In this document: piece by piece, positions 58,401 to 64,000 of the stretch
Layout: every line of letters starts with the position of its first letter
Position numbering within the stretch: the stretch's first letter is position 1
Assembly (NCBI GenBank): GCA_029948255.1
Contig: JALIZF010001434.1
Coordinates: 1 to 64,000, forward strand
Reading direction: 5' to 3'
Source: Telmatactis stephensoni
Taxonomy: Eukaryota > Cnidaria > Anthozoa > Actiniaria > Isophelliidae
Length of the DNA stretch: 64,000 nucleotides
Notes under the pieces: model-generated
What the model was told of the DNA's origin: nothing
The model's database searches: none
What the model saw: the letters and a program-made list of their open reading frames with translations, nothing else
Program-made: the position numbers and the translations under genes

Positions 58401-61400
58401 CAAATTGAACAGGAAATTCCAGGGGGTTGGGGGTAACCCCAAAGTGGGAGGGGGGGAATCCCTCCTTAGGGAGGGTATGGATATTTTCTGGAACTACACA
58501 TTCACAACTTATCAAAACAAGTGGTTCATTTATACAGGATTATCACTCAATCCCCAAAGAAACTGTCAGTAGTACCTGCAGTCTTGTGACTTTCTTGATA
58601 GCTAGAACACCATGAACAGCGAGGGACAGATAGCGGAATTTTGTATGGTCATGTTTTTTATCCTGTAATAAGATATGTACACAGTATATTATAATCTAAA
58701 AATATTGTTGAAATAATTTATTGAAACCAATTGTGTGATTTTCAAGGCCTTTAATTGCACAGTTAAAATCAAATCCTCATGTTGAGGCTCCGGGGGAGGG
58801 GGGAAATGGGTGGGGATGCTCATTGTACCTTTTAGGGGTCAAAATCAGTGATCTGGTACCTTTTAGGGTGGCTCAGACTTTAGGAGACTACCAGAGACTT
58901 GGTACCTTTTAGGGTATATTTTGGTAAATAAAATACCTAAAATAAGCATTTCTGGGATGATTTTAATGATCTGACTTATGAATTTTTAAGCACATTGATA
59001 AAATAGCTTTTATTTCTTGGATTCTTCTATTTTTTGTTTTTGAATTGGTACCTTTTATGGGTAGAAATCAATTGTCACCAGGATAAGACTCAGGTACCTT
59101 TTTAAGGGTTATTTTCAAAATTTCTGATGAGCATCCCCACCCTCATATGTATACAATTTAAATTATTTTGCTGGCCAACCTGCACAAATGATTTTGTGTG
59201 TTGTTCATAATGTGAAGTGGAATCAAAATTGCTATCTTAAGTTATTTTATCACTACACTTTGCAGTGTATATTAACATTTAATATGTCAACATGCACATA
59301 CCAGTAAATTAGCTGCCTGGATTAGAGTTGGTCGTATGTCAAGTGCAACATCTTCTTCAGGCTCACTCTCCTCCTCTTTCATCAGAGCTCGCAAACTTTT
59401 TGCAAGCATCTTCAAGTTACCTCCAGTCAAGTCATTCATATCTTCTTGCTTGCTTTCAAACTCCCGTCTGCGCTTACGTTGGTCAGCAGTTGAGGGTGAT
59501 TGGGCGGGACCAATGTTGGTCATTGAATGGACAACAACAATGTCAACTAGGAAATAAATGCACAAACTTCAATTCAAAAAGGGTGAAGTTCAAGCTCTTC
59601 ATTTATTGGTTGGGTTTTTTTTCTTTGATTACAATGCATTTCACATAACTGATCACTATACAGATGGATTCTGAAGTTTATTTGGAAGTTCCAATTAAAG
59701 TTCAAGATTTAATTCGGAAGTTCACAATGACCTTTGATGGCAAATTCTTCAGACAGCTAGAACACCAACATTGCTTTGTGATGTAACTCATTCACAGTGC
59801 AAACATCAATTCTAATATTAATAATATTATTTAGAAGTAATTACAAAGTTAGTTGGATGTGTACGAGTGTAGATTTTTGCTCGAAGTTTGTTGCAAATTT
59901 TCAAAGTACATTTTGAACTTTGGAACCCACTTGTCAAAATGTGAAATGCTCTCAGTGTCCTCAGTAGCTTCATTCAGCTTTCCTCTGATCCTCTTTTGCA
60001 AGGCTGCTCTAAACACAGATTAGTTAATGTATTATAGAGTAGATTTCGTATGACTGTGAAAACGGCACCGCACGGTCACGGCACGGTTACAGCAGAAATT
60101 TTGAATGTTTTTATAGAGATTACGGCACTGTCACGGTTACGGTACAGCGCGGTCCATTTCACACTCATACGAAATCTGCTCTATATTGCTCACTACTACA
60201 TATACACAAACCTTCTCCAGAAGTGCATATCTTTCTATTTTCTTTACTAGACAGTGATAATAAAACACATACCTAAATCATGGCCACTTGGTGAATCAGC
60301 TTTATCTATTTGTTTGGAAATTTGCTGGTATAATGAAGGTGGTTTTACTAAAAATTAAATATTAGGACATTACAATTTGAATATAGGTAATTAAGCTACA
60401 CAACAAATATAAGGCATTAATTCTTGAATGAGAATTTACATTATACATGCAAACTATTCACATCTAGTGTAAACTACATGCATTTAAAAGTGAAATATAT
60501 AATTTAATATACATTGTAACTTATAACTGAGAACAAAGTATAAATTTATGCACTCATACAAATATTTATCAATTAATTATGATACACTGTTTATGATAGA
60601 ATGCTAGTGCTGTATACACCAGACAGTTAAACCTACCAGCAGAAAACATTAACATGCATTCCGGCTTGGCTTCATGTTCTTCCTTCTGTTGTTCTTCTAA
60701 ATGGTAGGAACACAACACAAGAGTAAAGTAATGAACATGAAAAGTTATTACATATAATGTACTGCCATGTAGAAGCTCGATTTTCCCTTTCAAGAACAAA
60801 GGCTTTTTTCCTCTTCTCCCAAACAGTTGTTGGTGTTTGCATGAATATGTTCCACATACACAACCACAGACTTAAAGGAGTAGGCAAGTCATAAGTGGAA
60901 AATTGGATAAATTAAGTTTGTATATTGATGATGGTGATGACAGCAATGATCATGATCAAATTAAGTATGTCTTGGTACATAGGTATCATATATAGCATCA
61001 CCAATTATAACAGTATCAACTACATTTTTGAATAATTTAATATTGCTGAGCTTTTGGACATATGGTCCATCTTCAGGGCTTGGAATTACAATTGAAAGGA
61101 CCACGGTGTGAGCTCATGATGATGATGATGATGATGATGATGATCTCGTCCACCCACCTTGTATATCTTCTCCAGGAGTCAAATCTTTATAGAAACTTGT
61201 TACTTCCTGGTAAGCCTGTTTCCAGTCAACATCCTGATTCTTGCCACCAGCTTCGATCTTCCTTGGGAGATTAAAGATTCCTTCCCTAGTCCCTACATAA
61301 CAATCATAAAATAAAGAGAGTAGAGTTCCATTATGCTTAGAGGAAGTGAATAATTAAGTTTTATTCAACATTTTTTACCTAACATCCATAGCTTCTTCCG

Positions 61401-63968
61401 CCACAACCGCCCATCTTGACACAAATATCGCCATCGACGGCAAACCTACAATCATAAATAATAACTTTCAATTGATACTCAATATACAGCTGTAATAACA
61501 AAAAATCCATATACTGCTACTTCTAATGAACTGCTGAGGACCAGCAATCTGATTACCCTCACCTGAGAACTTCTACAAATGCTTTGGACATCTAAGTTTG
61601 AGAATATTTTGTACAGGATATGATCTGGTAGACTGTCTATTCCAGCTTGATCTCTTAGCCTAAAGCATGAATATTAAATAAATAAATAAATTTGGGGTAG
61701 CTCATCACCCTTCCTCGCAGCCAAGTGCTGAATTACAAAGGACGCAGCTTAAAGTGATCGAGTTGAAGGTTTACAAGGGTGCTTTCATTACGAGACAATT
61801 GAACAATCACACATTTACATACAAATTTACATACACATACACGTACATGTAGCAGCCACCGTACAACTCATGTCTGATCACGGAGCACAACTTAGATCGA
61901 AACTAGTTTGTTTTTACTGAGGGAGGAAAATCCAGAGAACCTGGAGAAAAAACCCTCGAAGCAAGGGAGAGAACGAACAAGAAACTCAAGCCACATGTGA
62001 TGCCCCATCTGGGAATTGAATGAGGGACCACAGCGGTGACAAACCGGTGCTCTCACCGCTCAGCCACCCTTGCTTCCCAGTCACATTAATGTCCTACATG
62101 TACATGAGTAAATCAGAAGCTGAAATTAGAGTTTGAATAAGCATAAATTAAACATAATCACTGCCTTGCCTTAGTTATTCAATACTTGATATTATAGCTA
62201 CATGTTTACAAGCAATTGTGATCATACAGAAGATTGTGTGACTGTCACACTACATGTATATGGCACACAGCAAATTAGTAATTTATTATAGAGGCTTTGT
62301 ACCATCATGTGATGGCAGCCATGACAGGAGTTTGGACTAATCTGGTTTACATGAGAAAGAGTCTGTACAGTTTCCCAGGGGGAAATAAGACTCTATTGTC
62401 ATTCCTCCTGTCAACACTGCCATCACATGATGGTACAAAGCCTCGATATGTATGGAATATACCTGCTACTAAGACACAGGGCAAAGAAGTTTAGAGAATC
62501 TGGATCACAACATTTTACAACTTCTGCTAACATGTCTACTTGTTCATGAGGTGACCACTCTTCAAGCCACTGAAAAATGAAGTGTAAGGCCTTGTTTAAA
62601 CAATAATTAAGCGACAGAAGCAGAAGCAGAAGATACAGACATATGTAGAGTTTTTTTACACTCTACAAATAGGTAGAAAGTCACATTGATATTATTTTTG
62701 CGCATAAGAATCATCACAGCAATCGTGAAACTCGTGCACGCTTTAGACGGCCGCGGTTTCTAATGAACGCTCAAATTATTTACTGGTTCGAATTTGTGAA
62801 CTTCGAAAAGCTAGTTATGCTTCAAATTTGTTTAAATTCAAGCAGAAGTCAATAATTATAAAAGAAGGATTGCAGTTTTAAACATTTAAAGATTAAAAAA
62901 GACGGGGCGAACATACTCTAGTATCGGGGCGAATCAACTGGGGCGAAACTACCACAAGGCGAAACTACTGTAATTCCCTAATTCTAGTTAACCATCATTT
63001 TCTCACTTTCATAGTGGGGGTTGCAACCCCCCCAAACCCTCCCCCTGGATCCGCCCTTGCTAGTATCTTTGTTGCAAAAAGTAGAAAGTCCTTCTACTTC
63101 GTGCAAATAAAGAAAATTTGTTGCCCACAGTAATAGCCCACAGAGGAGTACATGTATGTAACACAAGCAATATCTGCTCTGGAACTTTAAAGACAATGTT
63201 GAACAAGACGTTGAACATTTTGTTGCCTGTGTTACTGCACCTTTATATTACCTGGTTTATTTGATTCAATTGCATTTTAAAGTATTTTGACAGTCTGCTT
63301 CTTCTAGGTTTCAGTAGCTTTGCTCCCTTGTGTCCTTGCCACCACTTTGACGACTTAAAAGAAATTGGATCACCTCCATAGACTCTTTCATCATCCCCTA
63401 GTCTGTGAACACTTTTCATTATGCCCAATTTTGCACCAGTGCTAGCATATTTGTCTGGGAAGAAATTCCTGGTACTAGTTTTTCTTAATAGAAATGGTGG
63501 CGCGTGTTCATGACGGCGTGAAGGAATTACACCTATATTTGTAGCTGGAGTAACACCGAAACTAGCGATTGGAAGGTCACTCTCTGTAACGTGATCAAGC
63601 TCGACCCCTTCTTCAATAGCAACCTCATGGAAGGAAGCATCGTAATTTTGCTCATCTTCAATCTCCTCGTCTTCTTCAAGCATTTGTTGGAGTCTTCCTA
63701 CATTCCTTTCTTTACTTACTGTCGATTCTGTAATGACTGAAGATCCTGCTTCTTGTTCAGGAGTTTTACGTTTAATTGGTGTCAAACCACGATAACGTCG
63801 AAATTCGCTGTCCCCGACCAAGGTAGCCATCGTGTGGACGAAAGGACGGTGCTGAAGAAGCCTCGTGGGATATGATCCTCTTAGTTGAGCTACAAAATCT
63901 CTGTGAAAGACAGGTTCTAACGAAGTAATAAGAGCATGAAGCTGGTTCTTTGAACACTTCTCTGTCAT
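43928..63968 (-). CDS. F-box/WD40-repeat protein, 19 exons
   Basis: Exons in transcript order: 63968-63252, 62569-62463, 61659-61563, 61445-61379, 61292-61158, 60696-60637, 60347-60273, 59546-59302, 58662-58576, 57517-57471, 56893-56842, 56218-56150, 55801-55713, 55597-55515, 54091-54034, 45251-45170, 44792-44641, 44375-44288, 44011-43934. All introns are GT-AG, and phases agree throughout. The total is about 797 residues: an acidic N-terminal region, an F-box at about 282-327 (DSLPDHILYKIF...VCRRWRYL...LWRKKLW), a charged linker (RKRRREFESKQED), then seven WD40 blades from about residue 520 (for example TGSLDRTIRVWD, SGSHDRTIRIWD, SCSSDGTVRIWD). The F-box would bind Skp1 and the propeller would recruit substrate to an SCF ubiquitin ligase. 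After the last blade the frame reads GTA TGA; this is either the stop or a donor to a short further exon. The 5' frame stays open beyond the ATG to the window edge. I cannot assign an orthologue. Confidence 0.88.
45412..46480 (+). repeat. Left terminal inverted repeat with tandem ~40-bp units
   Basis: From 45430 to 46090 a T-rich unit (TCGGTTTTTATTTTTACATT then TCACTTTTATTTTTTGCTTT) repeats with variants. A region of TTTTTTGAAAAAAA runs follows, then AGTGGCCCTTCTGGGCCGTC, which is an inverted relative of the outer end. A unique stretch with AAAGATGGCGGACGC leads to a CT tract. Confidence 0.85.
46433..46479. repeat. CT microsatellite at the inner edge of the left arm
   Basis: About 23 CT units, mirrored by the GA tract at 52329-52400 on the inner edge of the right arm. 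Confidence 0.9.
46482..47320. other. Unique interior segment of the composite element
   Basis: No domain-bearing frame. The motif GTTACAAAAACGACAT at about 46657, and inverted forms near 46495 and 47240, match the unit of the minisatellite at 48961-49235. Confidence 0.5.
47325..48430. repeat. ~33-bp minisatellite, about 34 units
   Basis: GTATAGTGTAGAGTTTTAGT followed by GCGTTAAGGTTTT repeats with substitutions and unit-length variation across 1.1 kb. The most regular part is 48010-48190. Confidence 0.9.
48961..49235. repeat. Minisatellite of GTTACAAAAGCGACA units
   Basis: About a dozen degenerate units of 20-24 bp (GTTACAAAAGCGACACATTT and variants GGCA, GACA). A 61-codon frame across it (48964-49149) is a by-product of the repeat. 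Confidence 0.85.
49258..51494 (+). mobile_element. 5'-truncated LINE between CT tracts
   Basis: Begins abruptly after a CT tract at about 49257 and ends with a GCATTCATTCATTC tail before another CT tract at 51492. The endonuclease region is missing; only the linker and reverse-transcriptase part remain. The short repeated tail resembles the CR1/L2 group. Confidence 0.8.
49262..51338 (+). pseudogene. LINE reverse transcriptase, truncated and frameshifted
   Basis: The first frame (ATG at 49274, ends 50107) includes the pre-RT linker and the first RT blocks (KATGLDDISCRLLK, NNYRPISILPILSK). The second frame, open from about 50100 and with an ATG at 50196, ends at 51338 and carries SLDLAKAFDTVSH, GVPQGSILGPLLF and the catalytic YADD. 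A single frame change near 50085 separates them. The C-terminal part (FDYCDLVW, LQKLQNRAARII, WNSLPPEVR) is typical of CR1/Jockey-like LINE ORF2. It would have reverse-transcribed LINE RNA at a nicked target; this copy lacks the endonuclease and is dead. Confidence 0.9.
51492..51665. repeat. CT microsatellite and TATA run
   Basis: Long CT tract with few interruptions (51494-51631), then TATCTATATG and a TA run to about 51668. Confidence 0.95.
51669..52326. other. Interior of the composite element with a 24-G run
   Basis: A pure G run occupies 51944-51967. A CCCCCA repeat lies at about 52238-52260. No coding sequence seen. Confidence 0.6.
52330..53363 (-). repeat. Right terminal inverted repeat
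   Basis: Inverse of 45412-46480, starting with a GA tract (52329-52400) and ending GGGCTTCCGTA. The unique part (52401-52620) matches the left arm with only isolated differences; the tandem part differs slightly in unit number and order. Confidence 0.85.
53364..53505. repeat. Three purine-rich units at the insertion site
   Basis: AAAAAGTAGGGAGGAGGGAG-like blocks recur at about 53378, 53445 and 53480, each preceded by AGAAATAG or GAAATGG. The composite element inserted at the first of these. Confidence 0.55.
53545..53700 (+). mobile_element. SINE fragment with B box and Nin-like domain
   Basis: B-box-like CAGGTTCAAGTCCCAG (about 53558) is followed by CATGGGTTTTCCTCTGGGTC, TTCTCCAG and TTTTTCCTCTCTCAGCAAAA, similar to the Nin-type central domain of animal SINEs. 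Confidence 0.55.
54558..55496 (-). mobile_element. Helitron2-like element C, copy 3
   Basis: The 5' end TTGCTGCGAGCGAAGCGAG is at 55496. The opposite end (GCTCGCAGCACTTCACTTTC and GTTAGAAACGGCGAG) is at 54558. The interior contains dispersed repeat F (54622-55010) and a plus-strand 100-codon frame (55053-55355) without a recognisable domain. It sits in the F-box/WD40 intron between exons 55515 and 54091. Confidence 0.5.
54622..55010 (+). repeat. Dispersed repeat F, copy 2
   Basis: Direct relative of 42407-42830 over its whole length, with indels. Confidence 0.75.
56940..57240. mobile_element. Inverted-repeat element in an F-box/WD40 intron
   Basis: ACTGTGATATAAACACGATG with GAAGATGTAGAGCA pairs with TGCTCTACATCTTC and CATCGTGTTTATATCACAGT. 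Outer ends AAAACGCGTGCGC and GCGCGCGCGTTAT loosely pair. It lies between exons 57471 and 56893. Confidence 0.7.
57833..58055. mobile_element. Dispersed repeat copy 2 with inverted repeat
   Basis: 57833-57925 matches 1262-1345. Next to it, ACAGCTTTTTCCATTCTCTG and CAGCACTTAGGAAGTG pair with CACTTCCTGCGTGCTG and CAGAATGGAGTACGGAAAAA. Intronic. Confidence 0.6.
58800..59146. mobile_element. MITE rich in GGTACCTTTTAGGG motifs
   Basis: Ends GGGTGGGGATGCTCAT and ATGAGCATCCCCACCC are perfect inverses. Inside, GGTACCTTTTAGGG recurs at least four times, as at 6755-7530. It lies in an intron between exons 58662 and 59302. Confidence 0.8.
60034..60185. mobile_element. MITE family G, copy 3
   Basis: TAGAGTAGATTTCGTATGAC and its inverse TCATACGAAATCTGCTCTA bound the element; GCACGGTCACGGCACGG and CACGGTTACGGTACAGCGCGG lie inside. 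Intronic in the F-box/WD40 gene. Confidence 0.85.
61116..61143. repeat. GAT microsatellite beside a splice donor
   Basis: About nine GAT triplets starting roughly 14 bases into the intron after exon 61292-61158. Confidence 0.9.
61890..62092 (-). mobile_element. tRNA-derived SINE with Nin-like domain
   Basis: On the minus strand, A-box-like GGCTGAGCGGTGAGAGC (62050-62068) and B-box-like CATTCAATTCCC (about 62010-62023) form a tRNA-like head. A Nin-like central segment follows (GAGGGTTTTTTCTCCAGGTT, GGATTTTCCTCCCTCAGT). It lies in the intron between exons 62463 and 61659. Confidence 0.7.
62291..62446. mobile_element. Palindromic MITE with GAGGCTTTGTACC ends
   Basis: GAGGCTTTGTACCATCATGT at left is the exact inverse of ACATGATGGTACAAAGCCTC at right; the stem continues with GATGGCAG and a TGACAGGAG block. 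About 155 bp, ending about 17 bp from exon 62463. Confidence 0.85.
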
Positions 63969-64000
63969 ACTACATAGTAAAATCCGTTGTTGCCAAGGCC

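Noticed and set aside
59832..60010. Minus-strand open frame (AALQKRIRGKLNEAT...) in an F-box/WD40 intron
   Set aside because: Its acceptor phase does not fit the preceding exon ending at 60273, and the exons on either side join cleanly without it.

Overview
The window is eukaryotic DNA from an animal, most likely a cnidarian and plausibly an anthozoan such as a coral or anemone. The evidence is spliced genes with GT-AG introns, AT-rich intergenic DNA crowded with palindromic non-autonomous DNA transposons, a Ty3/gypsy element, a 5'-truncated LINE, and tRNA-derived SINE pieces with a Nin-like central domain. The group is inferred from repeat style and gene architecture; no species can be named. 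There is no prokaryotic operon structure.

Three host genes are supported, all on the minus strand. (1) 489-3313 is a two-exon CAMK-group protein kinase of about 316 residues. (2) 16468-17706 is an intronless ATP-grasp ligase-like protein of 412 residues. (3) 43928-63968 is an F-box/WD40 protein of about 797 residues, rebuilt from 19 phase-compatible exons that give an F-box followed by seven WD40 blades; its first exon may continue past the window edge.

Between and inside the genes the DNA is a record of nested insertions. At 13-15 kb and 23-27 kb elements sit inside other elements, and other copies nearby preserve the empty sites. At 32-34.5 kb a 1.77-kb foldback with TTAA flanks sits inside a Helitron2-like element. 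At 36600-40900 lies a complete Ty3/gypsy retrotransposon with apparently identical 140-bp LTRs and an AAATG target duplication. At 45412-53363, inside one intron of the F-box/WD40 gene, lies a composite element of about 8 kb: terminal inverted repeats of about 1 kb built mostly of tandem ~40-bp units, a perfect 6-bp target duplication, two internal minisatellites, microsatellite tracts and a truncated LINE. It encodes no transposase I can recognise and is the best candidate for an undescribed mobile element.

The three genes share no obvious pathway. The kinase would act in signalling, the F-box/WD40 protein as a substrate receptor of an SCF ubiquitin ligase, and the ATP-grasp protein in some carboxylate-amine or thiol ligation with unknown substrate. 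Exon boundaries were derived by eye from splice motifs, reading phase and domain continuity.
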